Source: Paraspadella gotoi
Lineage: Eukaryota > Chaetognatha
Length of the DNA stretch: 64,000 nucleotides
NCBI GenBank assembly: GCA_051294375.1
Contig: CM119263.1
Coordinates: 27,614,568 to 27,678,567, forward strand
Direction of reading: 5' to 3'
The notes below the pieces were generated by a model. It was not told the DNA's origin. It made no database searches and worked only from the letters and a program-made list of their open reading frames with translations. The translations under genes were made by a program, and so were the position numbers. Shown one piece after another: positions 1-64,000 of the stretch (position 1 is its first letter; each line of letters begins with the position of its first letter).

Positions 1-21853
<21,853 letters not shown>

Positions 21854-22410
21854 TTTGAAGACATTCCCCCCCCCCTTATATTCTTTTTTTTTTTCTTGGT
21901 CCATCCCGAAACTATTCAGACCTGCTATAACGGAAATAATGCATTGAAATACCCGTGCCAAATTTCTCAAATCTTCTGCGTTATTGTTTTGTGATATAAA
22001 TATAAATAAACCTCTACTTTCGATATGATGTTCGTTTTCAAAATTCACCCGCTTTCTCAATGACTTGATTTATGATGTAGTTTTTCCCTCCTGATTTCTC
22101 AATGTTAATGCCTTCAATAAACTCGATCGTGTATTACTCAGTTTTCAATTGCGTAACTAAGAGACCACTTTGCTTTCAGCCTCTGATATTAGGCTTTAAA
22201 ACTATGTTTATGTAGCTATATAAGTTAGACTACCTCTAACTTAAGAGCTAGGATAGCTTTCGTCTTAAGAGGTCCTTTAAAAATGAGGGAGAAAAAATAG
22301 TGCAAGTTTGTTTAAACAAATTTGTCATTTTGATGCCAATCGTAAGGTGCATGATTGAAAGGACGGGGGAAAAAAAAAGTGCAACACTTTTTTACAATTG
22401 CATGCTTTAA

Positions 22411-23510
22411 GGTCCGGGATCACTCAATTCAAATTATAATTAGGGCTAAAACCGAACTCGGATTTCGAAAGGAGAGCTCCTGACGATTCCGAAAATGTAT
22501 TCACTTTACTATTTTTTCAAAGCGTATCGTTTTTTTTTGATTTTTTTTGTACTATATAAATAAAAGAAAAACCTATTTAAAGAGTTGCAGCCCAAACGGT
22601 AAGGCGGTTTCTAATAAAATTTGGGATGAATTACCTTTAGGTGACCAACTCCAATTCTATGAAAAGATACTTTCAAAATTTGCCTTCCTTCATAGAAAAT
22701 TTGATTATTTTAGTCAATTTTGAGATTAATTCCTTTATATCTTTGAAAGAAAAAACGTTTTTCAAAAAAAGCGCTCATAATCTCCCCCACCTTTCTTTTC
22801 TTGCCCTAGATATTTTTTTCTAGAAGATTAGTCCAACGGTTTGAGCTGCAACTCTTCGTTTTCAACTTCTTTTCGTCAAGAAAGTTAAATTCGTACTCAT
22901 TACTCTTGCAAGATTCAACACAACATACACAAACATGGGATGTGATGATGGAGTTTGTTCAACGCCGATGTCTTAAAAAAACGGCTTACTGTTTTTAATT
23001 TTTTTAATCCAGATTTAATATTTTTTTTCAGTAATTCCCTAGAAAATAGGTCAACTATTTTATGATATAAGCATTTACATAAAGTAAAAAGCCAAATTGA
23101 AATTAATTTGATAAGTTTTTTAACTAATAAAACTCATAAAACCATAAAAACCGTCTGGAAAATGTGTAGAGTAGTTTATTTTAGACTTATTAGTGATACA
23201 ACTTCAAGTACGTACTTGCATCAAAAGAAGAATTAAATATAAGAAGTAGAAATTGAACTTACTGTAAAGAATCAGTTTTAAGTTAAAAATTTTGTCATCG
23301 AATTTTAGCTTACCTTTAAAAAAATATTTTTCTCTTTAAAATCTAGTTTTACTGAGAAAAAAAATTTGTTTAAATTTTATGAACATTTTAAGTAGATTTT
23401 TAAAAGTTTTCGATTATTTTTTAATGGAAAATCTCTTACAGGATGCAAGAAAATGATTAAGATACAGTAAATTGAGATTTCTACAATTTTAGGTTGAGTG
23501 ATCCCTGGCC
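22411..23510. mobile_element. TTAA-flanked 1,100-bp TIR element (non-autonomous)
   Basis: GGTCCGGGATCACTCAA at 22411-22427 is the reverse complement, with two mismatches in 17, of TTGAGTGATCCCTGGCC at 23494-23510. Each end abuts TTAA (22407-22410 and 23511-23514), the target duplication typical of piggyBac-like transposons. The AT-rich interior has no long ORF, so it would need a transposase in trans. A second inverted repeat lies inside: AAGAGTTGCAGCCCAAACGG near 22580 against its near-complement near 22850. Confidence 0.8.
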
Positions 23511-23926
23511 TTAAGCCGAATTTTTCGAGAACTTAGTTATTTAAGAATTTGTATAATTTTTTTGGTTCAGCTTAAATTTTAAATACTTCATTGCGGCTTA
23601 TGACTAACTAATGAAACCGTAGCTCCTTGGTCATTGATTAACCACCATTTTCGTTGCATTGGGATCGCTTTCAGCTGACAAGCTGACGACAAATTCGTTT
23701 GAACAAGCTAATGAAGCCGATATCACTTTTCAGTTTTCACTCTTTAGCAATTCATACATACTTCGTCGCCTATACTATTTCATCACTGTCAATTAGATTT
23801 TTTTAATTAAGATTCAGTATATATATACATACAGCGAATAAAAACAAATGTCTTTAAAATGGTAGACAAATATAGAGTATAAATTGTACAACGAAAAAAA
23901 ACAATAAAAAATAAAAAGGTAAAAAT

Positions 23927-25791
23927 CTATCCATGATTACGATCGTCGAGATTGATACGATTGTTGTCTCTGGTTTTCCGTTTTCGAACAATCTTGTTTG
24001 TCGCCACCCAAGTTCCACAAATTGGAAGGTTCAACTTTCCAAGAAACATCCGCGGACGAACCATAAAGTCCTGAAAACACAACCTTATGAAATTGAGTGT
24101 ATAATTTTAAAGAAGTCGAATTACAGATGGACATTTTGGACCTCTAAACGTACCACGGGGTAAATTTCTGGGCGAAGAATTATCATAACGGATTTCTTGG
24201 CCGCGATGGCTTTCTCGCCTCTAGCAAAACAAAATATATAGTTAACGTAGTAAAAACCGTATTACTTTAAAAAAAAATTTAATATACCATTTCTATGACA
24301 TTATTTCTACTTGAAAAGTCACAAGCGTTCCACTCTCGCTGAGAGGCTTGCTTAAAGACTCCAACATCGTAGACGGTAGCAATATGCTCCAGAATGTTTT
24401 GGAATGGATGGTTACCATATTTCTGGCGCCACTTTTTCTCAGCCACTTGCATGGTTGATAGATAGTTCTCGCATTCCATACCTTGAATTAGTTATCAATG
24501 AATAAAAAAATTAAATCAAATCATTTTAAGGCTTAAATATAATTTTAACTATTACTACAGTTAATTTTAAATAAAAGTTAAAGAATAGTCTGAAGATTAC
24601 CATTAATGGTCAGTTTTAAAGGATCTGTCCAACCAGTGACAGCACCTGGCCCACCGACAACAAATTCCTTCATCATTGAACCGCAAACTTCCCTTATAAG
24701 GCAATAAGCGTAAACAAGGAATTCCATGCCACATCCAGTTTCTTCGACCACAAAAGCCATCGGCGCTCCTATGTATTTATTTTTAATACGCAAATAAGTT
24801 TGAATTTTTTGAATATATTTGTTCCTTACCTTTTGCCCACCAGTATATTATTTCTATGAAGGAAGCTAAGGTGACAAAAAATGGACGATCGAAGAACGAG
24901 CCACTTCTCATATGAACGGTGATTGAGCAAGACCGTCTATTAAAAAATGCATATATTTTATTGATTGATAATAATAAAAATAAACCAGATAAAAGCTAGG
25001 CCTCGGTGAGTATTTTAAAGAAGGAAACTTGCTACAAATTAATTGTCACTACAAGGGTACCTAGCACTTCACAGCACTTTTCGAAATATATATGATTTTT
25101 TGACGCTGTTTTCTGAAATTTTATAAAAAAATCCGACACTTACCGTTGACATCGCCAATGATATCTATCAACAGTTTTCCAACTCGAAGGCGTCGTTGTT
25201 TCCCAAGTCATTGGAGAAGTACACTTAGGGCATGAGAAATTTTTCGCCAAGAGATTCATCTGAAAAAAAAAGTTAAATATCACGTTTTTGTTAAAAAAAA
25301 GAAAGAAAGTCAGAACGTCGTCCGCTTTACTATGAATAAAATTGCAAAGGTTACTTGTACCTCTTTCAGCCAACAGACTAGTACTTCATTATTTTGCATA
25401 AGCGCTTGCACCAACTCGGTGTGGTTCCATGTAGCCGGAGATCCTTGGACGCCGTTGCAGAGCGGAGGCGAGGGCGAGATCGATCGTAGGCTCGAGTTGA
25501 TATCGAAGACTTGACCGGGAAACGGCGGCGGCGGCGGTTGGGAAAACTGAGTGGCCTGCTTGCTTTCGCGGAAGACCCCGAATCTTTGACCCACCGGCGA
25601 ACCGTTGGACACCGAACTAGTTTCGCTCGAATTTCCTGGGATGATACATAAGTTCTAATTTTTACCGGGTCGTATTTTTGACTAAATTCTGAATTTAATT
25701 TTTTTTAGTGATAGAATTTACCTTGCGGGGATGTCGAATGCGGTCGGCTTGCGCCGTCCGATCCGTAAGAAGAAGACAAAACCGATGACAT
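23927..25791 (-). CDS. Gene with ISXO2/IS1595-transposase-like N-terminal half
   Basis: Eight exons: 25722-25791 (ATG), 25361-25635, 25144-25259, 24830-24936, 24601-24768, 24288-24481, 24125-24220 and 23927-24070; all phases agree. After a Ser/Pro-rich N-terminus comes a zinc-ribbon-like CPKC...HWRCQR, then RRSCSITVHMRSGSFF, a helical stretch (FFVTLASFIEIIYWWAKG) and ETGCGMEFLVYAYCLIREVC. This is the order seen upstream of the catalytic domain in ISXO2-like transposases: zinc ribbon, RxGSFF, helix-turn-helix, CREVC. The usual GGPG-x-EIDE start of the DDE fold is replaced by GGPGAVTGWTDP, and no catalytic acidic triad is evident afterwards. The C-terminus is basic and low-complexity. It is probably a host gene derived from, or related to, the transposase DNA-binding part. 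It diverges from the GDI gene. Confidence 0.65.
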
Positions 25792-26521
25792 GATCGTTAT
25801 TAATTTACTTTTATGGAGACAAATTTAGGTGCTGTGGAAATGAAAAATTTAAGCCTCACCTTATCTTACCTTACCTTACCTAGTAGCATGTGAGACCTAT
25901 TTTCAAGTGAGACAAAAGACGTCTCTTCTCATCGATCGGAATGAGTAAAAATTCCATTTCCATTTAGAAGATTTTAATTAGTCAATCTGGATTGAACTCA
26001 CTCCAGCTTATCAATTGTAACTTCCGTTATAATAAATCCGTATCCCAAAACCTCGTTCTCTTTTTGTCTCTACTCTATCTCTGTTCGAGTCAAATTGAAT
26101 TTAAATTAAGCCGCCGCCATTCTCCCCGAGTAAATAGAAAAAGCAGAAGTCGAAATCCTCCATTACTGATCAGGCCGCGGTCCATGATATCCGCCCAGCC
26201 GATGCCTGATAATCACGGATAAGACCTCTTTATTATTTTATCGCTGTATATTTTGAATGTTTCTTGATTATTTTAATTTATTTGGCCTTTATAACTGCAA
26301 ATCCATAGTAGTTTATTATTTGTTCGTTTTATTATGGTCGATATAGCTTTTTGCCGGTTTTGCGAGAATTAACTTTGGTCAAATAAAAAATATCAATCGC
26401 TAACTAGACTTTAATTTACACTTCCCAGTTACCATACATCGTAGCTTCCCTTCGTCGTCGCTCGTTTTATCGTTGGAAACTTAATTTTAAATTTAAATTT
26501 GAATCCAATTGGCGAGAAAAC
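25792..26521. promoter_or_regulatory. Divergent intergenic region (ISXO2-like gene / GDI)
   Basis: 730 bp separate the two opposing ATGs and must hold the 5' UTRs and promoters of both genes. I see no TATA box at a convincing position. A short CTTAC-type direct repeat occurs near 25858-25882. Confidence 0.5.
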
Positions 26522-27926
26522 ATGGATGAGACCTACGACGCGATCGTGCTGGGCACAGGGCTCAAGGAGTGCATTTTGAGCGGCCTACTGTCCGTCAGCA
26601 AGAAGAAGGTCTTGCATATGGACAGAAACGACCACTACGGCGGGGCGTCCGCCAGCATCACCCCGCTAGAAGAACTCTTCAAAATGTATAAAGGGGGAGA
26701 GGTTCCTGGTAAGAGATTCGAAGTTGTGGTGCTAATAGCCTAATCGTCGCTTTGCCTTTCACTACACTTTTGACACGCCATTTTATTCAGAGAGCTTGGG
26801 ACGTGGGCGCGACTGGAACGTGGATTTGATTCCAAAGTTCCTCATGGCCGACGGGCAACTGGTCCAGTTGCTTATTCACACCAAAGTCACTCGCTACCTC
26901 GAATTCAAGGTCATCGATGGAAGCTACGTGTACAAAGGAGGTTCGCTGTACAAAGTCCCCTCGACGGAGGCGGAGGCCCTCTCTTCTTCCCTGATGGGTA
27001 TTTTCGAAAAGAGACGATTCAAGAATTTTCTTGCCTTCTGCAACGACTACAGCAAGGATAACCCGGAGACCTGGAAGGGCATCGACCCTAATGTGACCAC
27101 CATGGCCCAGGTTTACAAGAAGTACGGCCTCGATCAAAACACGGCCGATTTCGTTGGTCACGCCATCTGTCTCTACACCAACGACGAATACATAAACCAG
27201 CCTTGCGGAGAAACCCTCAACCGTGTTCTCCTTTACGTGAGCTCGCTGGCACGTTACGGCAAAAGCCCCTACCTTTATCCGCTTTACGGATTGGGCGAGC
27301 TCCCGCAGGGTTTCGCCCGCTTGGCGGCCATTTACGGCGGAACCTACATGTTGAACAAACCCTTTGATGGTTTCGTCTACGGAGATGACGGCAAAGTTTG
27401 CGGCGTCAAGTCAGAGGGTGAGGTGGCCAAAGCCTCGATGGTCATTTGCGATCCCTCCTACGCCTCGGACAAGTGCAAAAAAGTCGGACAGGTCGTGCGC
27501 GCCATCTGCATCTTGAATCACCCGATCGCCAACTTGAAGAACGAGAACTCTGTCCAGATCATCATCCCGCAGAACCAGGTTGGCAGGAAGAACGACATCT
27601 ATGTCTGCTCTATCTCCGGCGCCCATCAAGTGACGGCCAAGGGGTTTTACCTGGCCATCGTCTCCACTATCGTGGAGACGGCGAATCCCGAGTCGGAGCT
27701 CAGACCGGGCCTCGACCTCCTCGGAGGCGTAGTCAAAATGTTCACGGAAATCAGCGACCTCGAGGTTCCCGTGGACGACGGCAAGGCTTCCAACGTCTTC
27801 ATCTCCAAGTCGTACGACGCCTCCACTCACTTCGAATCCACGTGCAAGGACGTCCTCGACATTTACGAACGCATCATGGGGGAGCCTTTTGACTTTTCCC
27901 AGGTGCAACACGACGACGACAATTAG
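26522..27926 (+). CDS. GDI: Rab GDP dissociation inhibitor (GDI)
   Basis: Two exons (26522-26708, 26791-27926), 440 residues, close to the usual 443-450. GDI extracts prenylated, GDP-bound Rab GTPases from membranes and keeps them soluble for recycling. The start is unambiguous: [20 protein letters not shown], the FAD-like GxGxxE fold of the GDI/REP family, followed by [11 protein letters not shown]. The splice rejoins [19 protein letters not shown], a conserved Rab-binding-platform segment, and [13 protein letters not shown] lies further on. The acidic C-terminus ends in HDDDN. The second exon is much more GC-rich than the introns. The long opposite-strand frames inside it are shadows. Confidence 0.97.
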
Positions 27927-28479
27927 AGAAAGGAGCTTCTATTTTTTTCGCGACGGCGTTTACCGCCGTTTCCGTCTTTAATTTAAGTAAAACATAGTCA
28001 ATTGTTTTTTTTTTTAACGTATACAACTAAATCGTGTTAGTGAAATATTATTTAAGACTCTTGAATAACTCACCAAACCTACAAATTCTAGTTGTTCACA
28101 GTTTTAAATGGTCATATTACGGCTCTTTGAAATTAAATCGTGCCATCTCCCCTTTTATAACTTACCTTTTCCTAAAAACAGCCATTCCAGAGTGTGTTCG
28201 CCTCTTTAATTTTTTTTACGAGCCGCAACGATACTCGTCTAGTATTGTCACTTATGCTTATCACCTTTCGTTTAAAAAAGTGTATTATTATGTGTTTTAT
28301 TTTTTTTTAATTTTCAAATTTGTATTTGTATTTTGGTGAAAGTTTTCTCTTTCTGGGTTTAGCAAAGCTAAAAATTAATGAACGTGGGTAAATTTCGCAA
28401 TGGCTTGTAGCGGACTTGATTTTATTTTAATTTCAGAAACAGTTTTATTTTGATAAAAAATAGCTTATAAACTAAAACG
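27927..28479. other. GDI 3' UTR / DDX43 upstream region
   Basis: About 550 bp of AT-rich sequence between two genes on the same strand. No exon is supported. Confidence 0.5.
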
Positions 28480-35301
<6,822 letters not shown>

Positions 35302-36112
35302 AGCCGCCGTCGTGATCCCTGATCAGTTGTTGTTTTTCCTTCAAATTTAGTTATGGATACTAGTCCAATCTTGTTGTTTCATTTTTCTATATTTAACTTG
35401 CTCTCTCGATTTGCATTTCCGCATTTTTCGTTATTGCTAAGATCTAAAAAAATTTAAAAAACTTAAAAAATCTCATTCTAGTTATTTGAAATGTGTTGTT
35501 GAAATAAAACGTTTTCTTTTATTTTTCGAATTAAAATACAGTGCATTTCTAAATAAGTGACTTATCTTTTTGTTTATTTTATGAGTTACGCCTGTTAAGG
35601 GATTTTTGTTACTACGTGCCCACGTTGCTATAAGGTCATCTAAAGCAGACTAAAGCATAATGAATTAATTGAAACAATGAACTGCGAAGATGGACGAACA
35701 GCGAATGGTTTTGTAATACGTTTACAACGCATCCGAGATGAATTATTTTGTTTTCAAACCAGCGAAGGTTTTAACTTTGACTACGTCGAAAAATGTGGAA
35801 ATAAAATGTTCGTAAACCAGTTCCACTCCTGATTTCGGCCCTCTTTGTAGTTTCAAAACTCGGTAATGATATACGTGAAAGGAAAAATAACCGACCGGTT
35901 CGGTTCCAGTCGGCGAAAGTAAGTGCCTTAAGTTCAATCATGGTATATTTTTTTTAGACTAAAAGAAAAAAAAGTTATGCCTTTCGTGATTTATTATATT
36001 ATTTTTTTTGTGAGATTGTACTTTGATACGGGCCAGATTGAAAATCAAAAAAGTGTTGATGAAGCTGTTTCTTGTTTTGAGTTTCATTTTTTTAAATCGT
36101 CAAAGAATAAAT
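35302..36112. other. DDX43 3' flank
   Basis: AT-rich, with an AATAAA near 35507 that suits DDX43 polyadenylation. A minus-strand frame at 35743-35937 (64 residues) looks weakly protein-like, but has no supporting neighbours. Confidence 0.4.
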
Positions 36113-37233
36113 ATGATTCGAATTTTGGTTTCTTTAATTCTTCTACTTTGTAAGTCGTTTTTTCTTTTAAACTGTAATCTCATCACAGAAAAAATGTATT
36201 TAATCAATGCATTTTTAGGTTGTTTGACTTAAAACATTTAATTTCATCTATTAGTTACGGCAAAATGTTGGTGTTGTGAACGTCGACCTGGTTCTTCTAA
36301 AGTGCCTGAGATAATTTATAAAGGAGTCTACCCTATTGAAGTCAGAGATGAGGTAAACCGATTTAAGTCTTTTTAAGTTCTTATCGTCCATAGACATCGT
36401 CATTGATGTCTATTGAAATAAACTTAGTTAAAAACAAACGTACTACATCTTTTGATTATAATATAATCTTTATTATATATGTAATTGGTACAACCANNNN
36501 NNNNNNGCTATCTAAGCTATATACATATAAGCTATATAATAATCATTCACTTCTTAGATCTTTTAACTGGCTATTGTGGCGAATCCTAAATTCGCCTCCC
36601 GTATAGCTTAGTGAAACTCAGCTCGTCCCATTGGCTTGGACAGCTAAGTTCCGGGTTCAATCCCCTCACGGTCACGCTGGTTTAAGTGTGATGGTGTCGG
36701 CATAAGCGCGCCAGTGACTTGGAATGGTCACTGCAGGTCCAAAGCCCTGATCGCCAGCTCTCGGGAGATGCCTCACTCCCCAGATATCATGCATGTCTCC
36801 CCGTTTCGATACTATATTTTATGATTTTATTTTCTGCTATTTCTCCCGTAATATACCACGCCTACTTCCTTATATGCGTATGTTTTTAAAAAGGAAGGAT
36901 TAATTTTTAATAAAATGGGAGCCTTCAGACCATGGACATTGTCATCTGACCAAACTATGTCGGTGTTTGCATCGATCCCCTGATACGCAGGTGCAAAAAG
37001 AGGCAGAAATCGTTCACTCCTCCAATCTGGAGGTGGCCAATTTGATGGATTCGGACGCGGAGGGCGGGGCGGCCCAAAGCTTCGACTTTGGCGTCGTAAC
37101 GAAGACCTTTCGAGAAAACTTGGAAGCCTTGGAGGAAATTATCGACGTCGCCAATCAGATTAAGATCACCGCCTCAAGAGTCACGTCGGAGGGGGGAGTG
37201 GATGGGCGGGGATCGGAGGTCGAGAGGCAGTGA
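36113..37233 (+). CDS. Small secreted protein candidate, unknown
   Basis: Three exons (36113-36149, 36255-36352, 36991-37233) join in phase to 125 residues. The start MIRILVSLILLLFTA is a short signal-peptide-like sequence. It is followed by KCWCCERRPGSSKVPE, then a mostly helical, acidic segment (VTKTFRENLEALEEIIDVAN) and a Gly/Arg/Glu-rich end. The last exon could be spliced further, because a GGAG/GT occurs before the stop. No family recognised. The second intron contains a 10-N gap and a tRNA-derived SINE. Confidence 0.5.
36594..36800 (+). mobile_element. tRNA-derived SINE candidate
   Basis: TAGCTTAGTGA at 36604-36614 matches the Pol III A box (10 of 11 positions), and GGTTCAATCC at 36654-36663 matches the B box, at tRNA-like spacing. 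The region does not fold as a full tRNA and continues into about 130 bp of unrelated sequence, as in SINEs. The 3' limit is uncertain. Confidence 0.6.
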
Positions 37234-39202
37234 AGGTAGGAAAGGTGGGTCGGAGGCGGAAAAGAGGTGAGTGGTTGAGAGTAGTCGGTGGAAATGAAGT
37301 GGGCGAACGTATATAGGGAGACTAACCGGATCGGAATGCTTGCTGAACAAAGTTTGTCTATGGATGATTATAATTTTTTTAACTATCAATGTGAATTGTA
37401 CTGACTACAACGTAATAAAATTTTTTTTCGATTTGAATCAATCACTCATTCTATGATGATGATGTTTATTTAAATATAAGAATTTGAAATCTTATTTTAT
37501 CAGCGAGTACCTTTGTACAACGGTTCACACTGATAAATTTCCAAAAAAACACATACTTTATTGGAAATATCGCACAGTAATTATAGTTGGACCAAACAAG
37601 AATGAGAGATAGTAGAGATAATAACAAGTGTAAGAAAGTGGGGGAAAAAAAGAGCACTTCCAGACATACAGGAAAAAGGCACTTGATGTCGGTCGTACTA
37701 AGTACACCTTGATTAATTTTTTTTTAGCTTTTTTATTAAAAAATTTTAGCACTTGCGTTTATATCATTTTTATTTCAAAGATATTTGAGATATAAAATGA
37801 AACAATTCTTCAAATACTGTATTTGGTAGTGCCTAATTACAAGAATAACCTACGGTAAAAGGAAATTAAATAGCTTTATTATGTTTTATTGCGTGAGGAC
37901 TGTGAAAAAGGAGATGAAATTATTAAATATCAGGGACCAATCTGTGTAATACTTTGCTTATCTCTGGATTCATTACATTCCAATCCTTATCGAGAGTTTA
38001 AATCTCGTTGTCCAGTAACTATTTAAATTCTCGTCAAATCATAACGATAAGATTTTATCTTAATAATCGTAATTAGGTCGTCAATACGTCAATAGGTTTG
38101 AGTTAGTCTTAAATTGTTCATTCAAATTTAACCTCGACTATAACCGTAAAAAGTCTCTAAACATAGATAAATTTGTTTTAAATCATAGTCATTTGAAGTC
38201 GAATGGAACTAAATGTGGTCAGTCGTTTAAGCTCGATTTTCGTGCATTAGGGATTGTGCTGTAACGGTTTTCGGGTTAAATTCACAAGAGGAGACCATTA
38301 ATGATAAAAATCGCCATGCAAGGAGTTTTAGCTATCACGGGCTTATGGTATCTTCTCTATAATGTGCTATTTTGTTTTTCTGTTAATTGTTTTTTTTTTC
38401 TGAACGGTTTTTGCGGGCTTTCTTTCTGACCAGGATTTTTTTTTTTTTTTTAGGAATATCGATGCAAAGGGATAGCAGGTACGAGGTACGTTATTAATAC
38501 GTTGATAGTTTCGATGGATTAACCGATTAACTGCGCGCGACGACCGGGCAAACCATCTTCGGCGATCCGAAGTTACATTGCGCGGTTCAAGCTGACTAAC
38601 ACGACAACAAACAAACTTTTGTATTGTAAAAAAAGAAACGCTTGCGAGGAGACAGGGTTGTGATTCACTGTGAGTGATTCACTTTGTGAACATGGTGCGT
38701 TACGGCGAAACGAAGCGTTGATTCGAAGGATCGATCGTCGACCAGGTCGACTTCGATCCGCGCGGCACGACTCTTCATCAAGCCTGGATGCTTTTTTGAT
38801 TTCGGTTTTTCGGTTTTTTTTTGTTTTTGTTTTCAAACAATTCAACAACTCTCGTTCCCTTTAATTTCGAATTTCGCGGTAACGAGCCCACGGAATTGGG
38901 GTTGTTCACTTAGCTTAAAAAAAAAAAAATCACTTGGCGTCGGTTGCCGCGAAATTCGAAATTATTCATCTTTCAAACTGAAAAAAATGATCCGTTTCTT
39001 GCGCCTTCGGAATAGGAACATTTTATGTCGGTCGGACTGACGGAATATGAATTTTCTGATGAATTTAGTTTTGTTTTCTTTTTCATATTAGGCTGTGAAC
39101 GTCTGTAAAGGACAATAAATGCACGTAAAAAGTTATAAAACTGGATATATCAAGTACCGAAAACTTTAAATGGAATTAATAATTCACCTTTTTCCGTCAA
39201 AT
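37234..39202. other. Intergenic region, no gene seen
   Basis: AT-rich. It contains an imperfect inverted repeat: AATTTCGAATTTCGCGGTAAC near 38862 and its complement near 38940. No exon with convincing splice sites was found on either strand. Confidence 0.5.
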
Positions 39203-63794
<24,592 letters not shown>

Positions 63795-64000
63795 CTGATT
63801 GAGGATCAGTTGACAATTGATTGATTTATTGATTGATTGATTGACAATCAGTTACAATTGTAGGAATTATAAATTATAAATTATCAATCCCTTAGATTAG
63901 GATCAGGCTGGTAAAGTTCCCGTCTCGCTTAACTGTTAGGCGACCACAGGGCTAGTAAAAGACCGGACCTTTGGATTGCTAGGCGATTGACTCTCATCCG
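63795..64000. other. Window edge, receptor upstream intron
   Basis: Sequence 5' of the first visible receptor exon. It contains ATTGATTGATTGA-type short repeats and no further exon before the window ends. Confidence 0.4.

Noticed and set aside
26787-27161. Antisense frames inside the GDI exons
   Set aside because: Shadow frames of a GC-rich, strongly conserved exon.
63890-64000. Possible tRNA or SINE at the window end
   Set aside because: No B box or cloverleaf could be found, and the sequence is cut by the window edge.

Overview
The window is a piece of a eukaryotic, intron-rich invertebrate genome, most likely an arthropod. The evidence is a beta-integrin with invertebrate-type exon layout, an ionotropic receptor of the glutamate-receptor/IR family with a large amino-terminal domain, short AT-rich GT-AG introns, and a very heavy load of (GA/CT)n microsatellites. 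I cannot name the species. Several N runs (two of about 0.5 kb, one of 25, and several of exactly 10) mark assembly gaps, usually next to microsatellites. All gene models were built by hand from splice signals, reading phase and protein similarity. Almost every junction keeps phase; two do not and are flagged.

Layout. 1-6.2 kb: no convincing gene, with microsatellites and gaps. 6.2-21.9 kb, plus strand: a beta-integrin (PSI domain, I-like domain, cysteine-rich EGF modules). It ends in two alternative transmembrane/cytoplasmic-tail cassettes that both fit the same upstream donor. Its 10.6-kb intron contains a complete-looking 12-exon gene on the minus strand (BAR domain, long disordered region, C-terminal SH3-like segment) and a small Cys-rich two-exon model. 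22.4-23.5 kb: a TTAA-flanked 1,100-bp terminal-inverted-repeat element. 23.9-25.8 kb, minus: a gene with an ISXO2/IS1595-transposase-like N-terminal half. It sits head-to-head with a Rab GDI gene (26.5-27.9 kb, plus). 28.5-35.3 kb, plus: a DDX43-type helicase carrying a KH domain and two CCHC zinc knuckles. Its last intron holds a nested minus-strand gene with an RRM-like C-terminal half. 36.1-37.2 kb, plus: a small secreted-protein candidate, with a tRNA-derived SINE in its intron.

39.2 kb to beyond 63.8 kb, minus: one large ionotropic glutamate receptor/IR gene with at least 21 exons; its 5' end lies outside the window. A 14.3-kb intron of this gene contains a complete EamA/DMT-type transporter gene (49.9-52.2 kb, minus) and the densest microsatellite tract of the window.

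Themes worth attention: three nested-gene arrangements in 64 kb; duplicated integrin tail exons; two phase-supported GC-AG introns with the same GCGAGT donor; and several non-autonomous transposon-like elements, including a TIR element with a telomere-like minisatellite core. The genes have no obvious shared pathway beyond general cell biology (adhesion, membrane curvature, Rab recycling, RNA remodelling, ligand sensing).
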